Positions 27,539 through 35,159 of a stretch of DNA of 64,000 nucleotides are shown in pieces (position 1 is the stretch's first letter; every line of letters starts with the position of its first letter). The position numbers and the translations under genes are program-made. The stretch is taken from contig NZ_AP018448.1 in NCBI RefSeq assembly GCF_030294945.1, positions 6,540,001 through 6,604,000 of the forward strand, in the 5' to 3' direction. The stretch is from Streptomyces graminofaciens (GTDB lineage Bacteria > Actinomycetota > Actinomycetes > Streptomycetales > Streptomycetaceae). The notes below the pieces were generated by a model. The model did not search any database and was not told the DNA's origin. It saw only the letters and a list, made by a program, of their open reading frames with translations.

Positions 27539-30043
27539 TCATGCCGCCTCGGCCGACGCCGGCCCGTCGGGCCGGTTCGGCTCGGTCTCGGTCGGCAGGG
27601 CCTGCTCGCACCAGATCGTCTTGCCCGTCGAGGTCTGCCGCGTCCCCCATCTCTGCGTCAGTTGTGCGACCAGCAGCAGACCTCGGCCGCCCTCGTCGAA
27701 CACCCGCGCCCGCCGCAGGTGGGGCGCGGCACTGTTCGCGTCCGAGACCTCGCAGGTCAGCACCTGGTCATGGATCAGCCGCAGTTGGATCGGGGAACCG
27801 CCGTACCGGATGGCGTTCGTCACCAGCTCACTGACCACCAGTTCGGTCACGAACGCGGCCTCCTCCAGGCCCCAGGACACCAGCCTGCGCACGCTCTCCG
27901 AACGCACCCGCGACACCGCCGCCGCGTTCGCCGCCACGTCCCACGCCGCGACTCGCCGCCCGTCCAGCGCCTGAGTCCGCACCAGCAACAGCGCCGCGTC
28001 ATCGGCGGGTCCGTGCGGGAGCACCGTCCTCACCACGTGTTCGCACACGTCCTCCAGTGCGTCGGCAGGCTCGGTCAGTGCCCTTCGCAGCACTTCCAGG
28101 CCGACGTCCAGATCGTGCTGCCGGGACTCGACCAGGCCGTCGGTGTACAGCGCCAGCAGACTCCCCGGCGGCAGCGTCACCTCCACCGACTCGAACGGCA
28201 CACCTCCCAGGCCGAGCGGCGGCCCGGCGGGGAGCTCCAGGAACCCGGCCACCCCGTCCGGTGCCACCAGAACGGGCGCCGGATGACCGGCCCGGGCCAG
28301 CGAACACCGCCCCGACACCGGGTCGTACACCGCGTACAGACACGTCGCACCGATGTCCGCGGCCGGATCGCCGCCCGGGTCGCCCCCCGCCTCCTCGGAC
28401 AACTGGATCACCAGGTCGTCCAGCCGGGTCAGCAGTTCGTCCGGGGTCGGATCGACGTCGGCGAGCGTACGCACGGCGGTCCGCAGCCGCCCCATCGCCG
28501 CCGCCGCGTGGATCCCGTGCCCCACCACGTCCCCGACCACCAGGGCCACCCGCTCGCCCGACAGCCGGATCACGTCGTACCAGTCGCCCCCCACTCCAAT
28601 GCTTGGTGACGCGGGCAGATAACGCGAGGCCACCTGCACCGCCGACTGGTGCGGCAGTCGCTGCGGAAGCAGACTTCGCTGAAGCGCGAGTGCCGCCGCG
28701 CGCTCCCGTGTGAACCGCCGCGCGTTGTCCAGACTCACCGCCGCACGGGCCACCAGGTCCTCGGCCAGGGAGAGGTCACCGGGCTCGAACGGCTCGGGGG
28801 TCTCGCGGGTTCGGGTGAACATGACCACACCGAGAGTCGCTCCCCGGGCCCTGACCGGCACCAGCATCCACGAGTGCGTCCCGAACCGGGCGATCTTCGC
28901 CTGCCGGGCCGTGCTCAAGGCCTCCCAGGCGCGGATCACCGGGTCCTCGGTCCGGTACACCGCCGAGCGTCCGCTGGCCAGGCAGAGCGCCGCGGGTGAG
29001 TTGGCGAGATAGACGTCGGAGTCGCCGGCGGTGGTCTGCGCCTCCAGGACACCCTCGAACAGGTTCAGCTCCGCGATCCGGCGCAGCCGGACGGCCCCGA
29101 CGATCGGCCCGGGGGCGGGCTCGTCGCCCCTGAGGAGGTTTTCCAGCAGGTCGACGCGGGCGAAGTTGGCGAACCTGGGCACCACCACCTCGGTCAGCTC
29201 CTGGCCGGTCCGGGTCACGTCCAGGGTGCTGCCGATGCGGACGCTCGCGTCGTTCAGCAGGGCCAGGCGCTCTCGGTCACGGCTGGCGCGGCTCACATCC
29301 GTCACGGTGGTGCAGACGCCGAGTGTCTGGCCCCGGTCGTCCTGCAACGGTGTCGCGGAGACACTGAAGATCCGGGAGGCGGACCCCGCCAGGAAACTGC
29401 CCTTGACTTCGCCGACCTGCTCCTCGCCCGTCAGCAGGGCCAGCCGCATCCGCTCCTCCCACTCCACGGCGTCCGGGCCCGTCAGAACCTCGGTGAGGCG
29501 GCGCCCGCGCCGTTGCTCGTCGGAGATTCCGCTGAGGCGGCGCATCCGGTCGCTCTGCCACACGCAGCGCAGGTCGGTGTCGTAGACCGTGAGCGCCATC
29601 GGCGAGGCTTCGAGAGTCCAGGCCGCCAACGCCTCGCGCTCCCGGAGCGCGGACCCGATGGGCGGCGGGCCGACCACCAGGACCGAACCGGGCCCGATTT
29701 CGCACCCGGCCGGGTCGGCGGCCAGTGGATAGCGGGAGACCGGCAGCGTCAGCAGGCTGCCGTCCCTGTGCCGCACCGCGAGCGCCATGTGCCGCACCGC
29801 GAGCTCCATGTGCTGTTCCTCGGTCGTCATGTGCTGCTCCTCGGGCGCCATGTGCTGTTCCCCGGGCGCCATGTGCTGTTCCCCGAGCCGATCGGCGTCC
29901 GTCAGGCCCAGCAGCTCCGCGACCGGCTGCCCCACGGCCTCCGCGGCCGTGTGGCCCAGCAGGCGTGCTGCCCCCGGGCTCCACCCGGTGATCAGCCCCC
30001 GCCGGTCGGTCACGACCAGTCCGAGGAGGTGCGACGTGTCCAT
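27539..30043 (-). CDS. PAS-PAS-GAF-PP2C (SpoIIE/RsbU) phosphatase with C-terminal HATPase
   Basis: 834 residues, soluble. Order: PAS-like (about 1-115), second PAS (135-245), GAF (265-450), SpoIIE/RsbU PP2C phosphatase (460-690; metal motifs VGGDWYDV, VGDVVGHG, LYTDGLVE, GPADDAALL) and an anti-sigma-type HATPase (700-820; VSELVTNAIRYG, DEGGRGLLLV). Having both phosphatase and kinase-like modules in one chain is common in Streptomyces and usually means control of an anti-sigma-factor antagonist. Residues 54-92 are a tandem array based on EQHMAPx, inserted in the first PAS. It lies 32 bases after the HD gene and could be the last gene of that operon. Confidence 0.9.
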   Translation of the reverse strand: MDTSHLLGLVVTDRRGLITGWSPGAARLLGHTAAEAVGQPVAELLGLTDADRLGEQHMAPGEQHMAPEEQHMTTEEQHMELAVRHMALAVRHRDGSLLTLPVSRYPLAADPAGCEIGPGSVLVVGPPPIGSALREREALAAWTLEASPMALTVYDTDLRCVWQSDRMRRLSGISDEQRRGRRLTEVLTGPDAVEWEERMRLALLTGEEQVGEVKGSFLAGSASRIFSVSATPLQDDRGQTLGVCTTVTDVSRASRDRERLALLNDASVRIGSTLDVTRTGQELTEVVVPRFANFARVDLLENLLRGDEPAPGPIVGAVRLRRIAELNLFEGVLEAQTTAGDSDVYLANSPAALCLASGRSAVYRTEDPVIRAWEALSTARQAKIARFGTHSWMLVPVRARGATLGVVMFTRTRETPEPFEPGDLSLAEDLVARAAVSLDNARRFTRERAAALALQRSLLPQRLPHQSAVQVASRYLPASPSIGVGGDWYDVIRLSGERVALVVGDVVGHGIHAAAAMGRLRTAVRTLADVDPTPDELLTRLDDLVIQLSEEAGGDPGGDPAADIGATCLYAVYDPVSGRCSLARAGHPAPVLVAPDGVAGFLELPAGPPLGLGGVPFESVEVTLPPGSLLALYTDGLVESRQHDLDVGLEVLRRALTEPADALEDVCEHVVRTVLPHGPADDAALLLVRTQALDGRRVAAWDVAANAAAVSRVRSESVRRLVSWGLEEAAFVTELVVSELVTNAIRYGGSPIQLRLIHDQVLTCEVSDANSAAPHLRRARVFDEGGRGLLLVAQLTQRWGTRQTSTGKTIWCEQALPTETEPNRPDGPASAEAA

Positions 30044-30075
30044 GGTGTCCAGCGTGGTGCGCTATATGTTCGTAA

Positions 30076-30786
30076 TCAACCTGAATGGCCGCCGCTCACC
30101 CATGAGTACCGACCGCTGATCGCCGGCCGCTGCGGGCCGCTGTCGAGCCCCGTACAGGCGACCAGCGCTCGGGCGATCGCGCGGCCCGTTCCGGTGAGCA
30201 GCCGGTCGTAGGTGTTCGACAGGACCATTCGCAGCGTCTGCTCGGTGTCGAGGCAGAACCAGGAGCCGACGGTCCGCAGCCCGTGCGGGGTGAGCCGCCA
30301 CAGCTTGTCGGCGTCCTTGACCACCGCGTCGTCGGCGTTCAGGGCGTACCGCCGGGTGTCATGGCCGTCGACGATCTCCATGATCCGCGCGGTGTCCTCC
30401 TGCGGGTACCCGATGGCGGTGAGGATGCGGCCGGCGATGACGGCGCCTGCCGTCTCGTGTCTGCGGACGGTCTCGGGGTCGTGGGAGCCGGGGGCGATGG
30501 CGGGCAGGATGCGTGCCGGGTCGACGGTCTTCCAGCCGGTGTCGTGCAGCAGGATCGCCGGGAGCACGACGTCGGCACGGGCCTGTGGCACCGCGGTCAG
30601 CAGCGCGACGGCAAGTCCGTGGGCGCAGAGCGAGTGCGCGTCGTTGTCCCGCACGTCGAGATACGGCTGGGCGCGGCCCCAGATCTCCTGTTCGACCCCG
30701 GTCAGGCACCCCAGTGCGGGCACCTCGTCCGCCGGCGGGATCAGCGAGGGGGCGAGCGGGAGGACGGGAAGGGGTGTGGGGACCAT
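30076..30786 (-). CDS. HD-domain phosphohydrolase
   Basis: 236 residues. The metal ligands of an HD domain are visible: His56 in LCAHGLAV, the His-Asp pair at 81-82 in ILLHDTGW, and a later DGHDTRRYAL motif. HD proteins hydrolyse phosphate esters or nucleotides; the substrate here is unknown. ATG 30786 has AAAGGAGA 6 bases upstream. It lies 26 bases downstream of the PEP-utilising subunit gene, so it is probably made together with the split phosphotransferase and may remove the phosphate that this enzyme adds; that is inference. Confidence 0.85.
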   Translation of the reverse strand: MVPTPLPVLPLAPSLIPPADEVPALGCLTGVEQEIWGRAQPYLDVRDNDAHSLCAHGLAVALLTAVPQARADVVLPAILLHDTGWKTVDPARILPAIAPGSHDPETVRRHETAGAVIAGRILTAIGYPQEDTARIMEIVDGHDTRRYALNADDAVVKDADKLWRLTPHGLRTVGSWFCLDTEQTLRMVLSNTYDRLLTGTGRAIARALVACTGLDSGPQRPAISGRYSWVSGGHSG

Positions 30787-30812
30787 GCCGGTCTCCTTTC
30801 GGTACGAGCGAC

Positions 30813-32732
30813 TCAGTCGAGGAGGGTGACGGTGCCGGCCGTGCCGTCCACCCGGATCCGCTGCCCCGTCCTGATACGCGTGGACGCCGACCCGGTCCCC
30901 GTCACAGCGGGCAGGGAGTACTCCCGGCAGACGATGGCGGCGTGCGACATCACCCCGCCGATGTCGGTCACCGTGGCCCGTATCCGGCTGAACACCGGGG
31001 CCCAACTGGGCGCCGTGACCGGCGCGACGAGGATCTCCCCCTCCTGTACGAGGTCCAGCTCGGCGGGACTGTGGACGATCCGGGCCGGGCCGTCCGCACG
31101 TCCGGGCGAGGCGGCCAGGCCGGTCAGGCCGGTCAGGTCGCCGGTGGTGGAGTGGCCGGCCAGCCAGGACCTGACCCGTTCGCTGGTGATGCCCCACAGC
31201 ATGATGCTGAACGGTTCCGTGACGGCGGCGGGCGGCCGGTTCAGCGCCGGCTCCGGGCGCCGGGACGCGAGGGCGTGCACGATCCGCCGCCGCCGTTCCA
31301 CCTCGGGCGGCCAGTGGTCGGGGCCGATCGACGGGGAGCCCCGCGCCCAGCCGGCCGCGAAGTCGAACAGCGCGCCGCGGGCCTCGTCGCGCGTGAGGTA
31401 CACCAGGTCGTTCTCACCGGGCCAGAAGCCCGCCCGGTGCAGGAGCGCGGACAACTGCCGGGTCTTGCGCCAGAAGACGCCCATGGACCAGTGCTCGATG
31501 TAGAAGTTGTGGTTCTCCACGTACGGGTAGACCTGTCGGGCGAGCCGCAGTTTGGCCTCGAGGTCCGTGCGCTGGGCGGGGTCGAGCAGCGCGGCGTACT
31601 CGCCGGTGATCCGGTCTCGTTCGGCGACGAGTTCGGACACGCGCCGGTCGATGTTCTCGCCCCGGCGCAGCCGCAGGACATAGTCGCGGATGTAGCCCAG
31701 GGGCAGGGCGGGGTGGTCCCGCCAGTACCGGTCGTCGGCGTAGAAGCCGTTGCCCGAGGTGAAGTTGAACCACGGGTCGCGGGCTGTTCGCCAGGCATCC
31801 AGCCAGTCCCGGCCCCTTGGCGCGAGTGCGACGGCGTCGAGGGTGTGCTGTCCGGGGCCGGGGACGGTCAGCAGGTGCTCCAGGCCCAGTTCGACGGCGA
31901 GCTTCGCCAGCCGCTTCAGCTCGTCGTCCGGGCGGAACAGCTCCATGTCCACGCCTTGGACCATGGCCGCGACGGCCTGGTCCGGGATGGCGGGGAACCA
32001 TTGTCTGCACGCTTGGAAGAGGTCCAGGTAGGCCGCGTAGCCGAGGTTGAGGAACTCGAAGTGGTACTGCCATGCCCGGTGGCACAGCGCCAGGAGCTGG
32101 TCGTACCCGCCTAGCAGGGCGTCGGTCGCGTCCAGCCCGACGCCGCGCTCGATCTCCTCGTACGGCTGGACGTCGGGCAGTTCGGCGAACCGGAGCGCCT
32201 CCAGCTCCCGGATCGTGGCGAGGACCTTGCGCTTCCAGTTGTCCAGCAGCGTGTCCCAGTGCTCGAAGTAGTATCCGGCGCGCCGGAGGAACTCCGGCAC
32301 CCGCGCCACCGTCTCGTCCCGGTCCACCGCGACCGGGCTGAGGTAGACGTAGCCATGGTGGACGCGGCATTCCATGCCGTTGGCCGGCGGCATGAGGAAG
32401 TACCGGGTGTTGAACTGGCCCAGGCACTTCGCCGCCAGTTCGGGGCCGATCGTCTCGAACGGTTTGAGCACCGTGGGCCAGTGCTGGTTGTCGCAGAACC
32501 AGAACTTCGTCTCCTCCACGGCACGCCGCTCGGGCTGAAAGAGCACGTGGTACGGATACAGGCTCCGCCAGTCCTCGGCCCCGGCGGGCGGCGGCTGCTC
32601 ATAGGGGCTGGGGAAACTCGTGCGCTGTCCGGACGGCGTGGGCTGTCCGGACGGCGTGCGCTGTCCGGACGGCGTGGGCTGTCCGGACGGCGTGCGATGT
32701 CCGGACGGCGTGCGCTGCTGCTGGGTCGCCAT
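30813..32732 (-). CDS. PEP-utilising enzyme, substrate and phosphohistidine subunit (phenylphosphate-synthase-like)
   Basis: 639 residues. The C-terminal 90 residues are the swivelling phosphohistidine domain of PEP synthase/PPDK enzymes: ATVTDIGGVMSHAAIVCREY with the catalytic His597, then a short beta-rich tail. The preceding ~500 residues are a large Trp/Tyr-rich helical domain resembling the larger subunit of phenylphosphate synthase and the substrate domain of rifampin phosphotransferases. No PEP-binding barrel is seen. The N-terminus has six TPSGQ-type five-residue repeats. The missing ATP-grasp part is encoded by the adjacent upstream gene (52-bp gap), so the two should form one enzyme. 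The phosphorylated substrate is unknown. Confidence 0.85.
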   Translation of the reverse strand: MATQQQRTPSGHRTPSGQPTPSGQRTPSGQPTPSGQRTSFPSPYEQPPPAGAEDWRSLYPYHVLFQPERRAVEETKFWFCDNQHWPTVLKPFETIGPELAAKCLGQFNTRYFLMPPANGMECRVHHGYVYLSPVAVDRDETVARVPEFLRRAGYYFEHWDTLLDNWKRKVLATIRELEALRFAELPDVQPYEEIERGVGLDATDALLGGYDQLLALCHRAWQYHFEFLNLGYAAYLDLFQACRQWFPAIPDQAVAAMVQGVDMELFRPDDELKRLAKLAVELGLEHLLTVPGPGQHTLDAVALAPRGRDWLDAWRTARDPWFNFTSGNGFYADDRYWRDHPALPLGYIRDYVLRLRRGENIDRRVSELVAERDRITGEYAALLDPAQRTDLEAKLRLARQVYPYVENHNFYIEHWSMGVFWRKTRQLSALLHRAGFWPGENDLVYLTRDEARGALFDFAAGWARGSPSIGPDHWPPEVERRRRIVHALASRRPEPALNRPPAAVTEPFSIMLWGITSERVRSWLAGHSTTGDLTGLTGLAASPGRADGPARIVHSPAELDLVQEGEILVAPVTAPSWAPVFSRIRATVTDIGGVMSHAAIVCREYSLPAVTGTGSASTRIRTGQRIRVDGTAGTVTLLD

Positions 32733-32784
32733 GCGAGGTCCCTTCGTCGGGCCTGGGGGTGACCGGGCCTGGGGCTCGGGTCGC

Positions 32785-33870
32785 TCAGGTGGGGAGATTC
32801 CCGAGGCCGAGCATGGTGTCGGCGATGCTGGAGACGCCCGCTCCGTGCACCACCGCGGCTCTCGCGCGTGGCCTGCGGCTCCAGAACGTCTCGGGCCGCG
32901 CCTGGAGCAACAGCACCCGGGGTCCGCCGCCGTCCGGGGCCGCCGTCGGGGCACGGGCGATGGCCCACTCGATGTCCTGCGGGTAGCCGTAGTGGCGCTC
33001 GACGTCCTTGGCCAGCCCGGCGACCGCGATGACCTCGGCGGGCTCCAGGCAGACCCTCCTCCGGCGGGCGTCCTCGACCGAACGCCGGACGAGCCCGCGC
33101 CCGTCCGGAGCCACGACCAGTTCGTGGTGCTTCGGCGACACGGTCGTCCGTACGGGGACGAGCAGCACCTTGTCCACGACGTAGTTGTCGGGGGTCATCT
33201 CACCGGACACCACCGGTTCGCCGAGTCCCCAGCCGGCGTCGATGACGATCTTCGAGGGGTCGCCGTCGGCCGGGTTCACGGTCAGGGCCACCCCTGCCGT
33301 GCGGGCGTCGACCATTCTCTGCACGCCGACTCCCATGCTCAGCTCCCGCTCGGGCACACCGTTGGCGGCGCGGTAGGTGATCGCTCGCGCGGTCCACAGG
33401 CTCGCCCAGCAGCGGCGCAGGGCGTCGACGACGGCGTCGGCCCCCCGGACCCACAGATAGGTGTCGTACTGCCCGGCGAAGCTCACGGTCGGCAGGTCTT
33501 CCATTTCGGCGCTCGACCTTACGGCCACGGGGACGTCCCCGGCGGCCCCGAGGACCTGGTAGGCCGCGGTGACGGCCGTCGCGACCGGGGACGGCACGGG
33601 CCGCTCGGTGACCAGTCGGCGGATCTCGGCGGCACGCGTCTCGGTTCCGGCCGTGTCGGAGATGTCGAGCCCGGCGAGGACGGAGGCCACCTCGGCGCGA
33701 AGTCCGTCGCCGTCGACCAGGGCGTCGAAGGCGTCGGTGGTCACCGCGAACCCGGGCGGCACCGGTATCCCGAGGCCGGTCATCCTCAGCAGACCGGCGC
33801 ACTTGCCCCCGACCCGGGCGGTGGACGGATCGGCACCGGAGTCGAATGTGACGGTGTACTGGCAGGTCAT
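32785..33870 (-). CDS. PEP/pyruvate-binding ATP-grasp subunit of a split phosphotransferase
   Basis: 361 residues, matching only the N-terminal ATP-grasp domain of PEP synthase/PPDK: GGKCAGLLRMTGLGIPVPPGF near residue 21, VAVRSSAEMEDLPTVSFAGQ near 115, GVALTVNPADGDPSKIVIDA, and the closing LLLQARPETFW. The chain stops where the mobile His domain would follow; that domain is in the next gene. This two-subunit layout resembles phenylphosphate synthase of Thauera (about 40 and 70 kDa subunits) and a rifampin phosphotransferase cut in two. First gene of the minus-strand operon; a perfect 9-bp-arm palindrome lies about 110 bases upstream. Confidence 0.87.
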   Translation of the reverse strand: MTCQYTVTFDSGADPSTARVGGKCAGLLRMTGLGIPVPPGFAVTTDAFDALVDGDGLRAEVASVLAGLDISDTAGTETRAAEIRRLVTERPVPSPVATAVTAAYQVLGAAGDVPVAVRSSAEMEDLPTVSFAGQYDTYLWVRGADAVVDALRRCWASLWTARAITYRAANGVPERELSMGVGVQRMVDARTAGVALTVNPADGDPSKIVIDAGWGLGEPVVSGEMTPDNYVVDKVLLVPVRTTVSPKHHELVVAPDGRGLVRRSVEDARRRRVCLEPAEVIAVAGLAKDVERHYGYPQDIEWAIARAPTAAPDGGGPRVLLLQARPETFWSRRPRARAAVVHGAGVSSIADTMLGLGNLPT

Positions 33871-33978
33871 GGGACGGCTCTCCGCACTGGCACGGCCGCT
33901 CGGCACATCCCCTCCACCGAGCCTACGGCGTCCTGTGCGGCGACGGCGGTCGGCGGCCCGGCGGCCGTCGTGCCCTCC

Positions 33979-34000
33979 GACGTCGTCCGATGACGACGTC
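33979..34000. promoter_or_regulatory. Palindrome upstream of the phosphotransferase operon
   Basis: GACGTCGTC (33979-33987) and GACGACGTC (33992-34000) form a perfect inverted repeat with a 4-base centre, in the divergent gap between the minus-strand operon and the DUF2975 gene. Possible regulator site; no protein can be assigned. Confidence 0.4.
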
Positions 34001-34065
34001 AGGAACGCCGACCCCGCCCGGCGCCCGCCGTGACATGTGGGGTTGCTTCGCACACCCGACCGGCC

Positions 34066-34096
34066 TATCGTTTATCGATAACATCGATAAACGATA
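34066..34096. promoter_or_regulatory. Perfect 14-bp-arm palindromic operator
   Basis: TATCGTTTATCGAT (34066-34079), AAC, ATCGATAAACGATA (34083-34096). It is strongly AT-rich against its surroundings and ends 16 bases before the DUF2975 start codon, where a bound repressor would block transcription or initiation. The Xre-type regulator encoded downstream is the obvious candidate to bind it. Confidence 0.75.
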
Positions 34097-34112
34097 AGCG
34101 AGGCGGGGCGCC

Positions 34113-34733
34113 ATGACCGAAGACCGGAAGATGCTCGAACCGATGGCCACGGTCGTGTCCGTCGCCCTGCGCATCCTGCTGGGCCTGCTGACGGTAGGGG
34201 TCGTCGTCTCGATCGTCCGTGGCAGTTGGGGCGGCTCCTTCGTCTGCATCACCGACGAGTCGACCACCAGCTCCGTCACCCCCCTCCCTGCCGCCACCGA
34301 GATCGGGGCGCAGGTCGACTCGATCCCCCGCTACTGCGCCGAAGAGCCCGGCGCATACCTGCGCTTCCTCGACGAACTCACCGGACTGCCATCGACGTTG
34401 CTCCTGATCAGCAGCCTCTTCCTGCTGCACCGGCTGCTGCAGGGAGCGGCGCGCGAGGGTGTCTACACCATGCGGACGGCTGCCCGGTTCCGCCTGCTCG
34501 GCTGGTGGCTGCTCGTCGGGAGCCTGGTCGTCGAGATCACCGAGGCCAACGCCAGAGCGGCCCTGCTCGCGGAACTGGCCAAGAGCGTTGACTTCACGGC
34601 CTGGGCCTGGCTGGAGCAGGACATGTGGACATTTCCCTCCCTGGCCGTACTGATCGGTCTCGGCCTGCTGAGCTTCGCTCGGATCACCCGCGCGGGCACG
34701 TCGATGCGCGAGGACCTCGAAGGGGTCGTCTGA
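34113..34733 (+). CDS. DUF2975 family membrane protein
   Basis: 206 residues with four membrane helices (about 12-36, 90-110, 128-146 and 172-190) and an extracytoplasmic loop between the first two that holds two cysteines (FVCITD and RYCAEE). DUF2975 proteins are typically encoded with a small YozG-type Xre regulator, exactly as here (TGATG stop/start overlap with the next gene). Function is unknown in the family. The ATG follows GCGAGGCGGGGCGCC and the palindromic operator. Confidence 0.85.
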   Translation: MTEDRKMLEPMATVVSVALRILLGLLTVGVVVSIVRGSWGGSFVCITDESTTSSVTPLPAATEIGAQVDSIPRYCAEEPGAYLRFLDELTGLPSTLLLISSLFLLHRLLQGAAREGVYTMRTAARFRLLGWWLLVGSLVVEITEANARAALLAELAKSVDFTAWAWLEQDMWTFPSLAVLIGLGLLSFARITRAGTSMREDLEGVV

Positions 34734-34993
34734 TGGCGCCCGCCGACGACCACGAGGGGCACGACATCGAGGTGCACCTCGACAGGCTCCTCAGCGAGCG
34801 CGGCATGACCCTCACCGAACTCGCCAACCGCGTCGGCGTCACCAACGTCAACCTCTCCGTGCTCAAGAACGGCCGCGCCAAGGCGATCCGGTTCACCACC
34901 CTCACCCGGATCTGCGAAGTCCTGCAGTGCCAGCCGGGGGACCTGCTCAGCCACCGGCCCGGTGCGTCCTCCGAAGGCCCCCGGAAATCCTGA
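34733..34993 (+). CDS. Small Xre-family (YozG-like) transcriptional regulator
   Basis: 86 residues. The Cro/C1-type helix-turn-helix spans LLSERGMTLTELANRVGVTN to NGRAKAIRFTTLTRICEVLQ and ends with the CQPGDLL motif typical of the YozG class. Its ATG overlaps the DUF2975 stop codon by one base, so the two are coupled. It probably represses the operon through the palindrome at 34066-34096; that is inference from position and symmetry. Confidence 0.88.
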   Translation: MAPADDHEGHDIEVHLDRLLSERGMTLTELANRVGVTNVNLSVLKNGRAKAIRFTTLTRICEVLQCQPGDLLSHRPGASSEGPRKS

Positions 34994-35036
34994 CCCGCAC
35001 GACCAGCCACTCATCACCTTTCTGAAGGAGACCCGC

Positions 35037-35141
35037 ATGTTCAACGTCATGGACACAGGCGCGAAGATCGCGATCGCCGTCGTACTGGTCGTTCTGATCA
35101 CCGCGGTGGTCGGCGTGGGCCGCTGGCTCACCCGCCGCTGA
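35037..35141 (+). CDS. 34-residue single-span membrane microprotein
   Basis: ATG 35037 is preceded by a near-ideal TGAAGGAG at 6 bases. The product is a short N-terminus (MFNVMDTGAK), a hydrophobic helix rich in Ile/Val/Leu (residues 11-27) and a basic end (GRWLTRR), so it should span the membrane once. It starts 43 bases after the Xre gene and ends 18 bases before the convergent rhamnosidase gene. Probably the third gene of the DUF2975 operon, perhaps a partner of that membrane protein. Confidence 0.7.
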   Translation: MFNVMDTGAKIAIAVVLVVLITAVVGVGRWLTRR

Positions 35142-35159
35142 GACGGCCCCGTCTGCCGG

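Noticed and set aside
26750..27540. A plus-strand gene running from 26826 through the region
   Set aside because: It is antisense to the integrase and response-regulator remnants and changes character along its length; no start signal.
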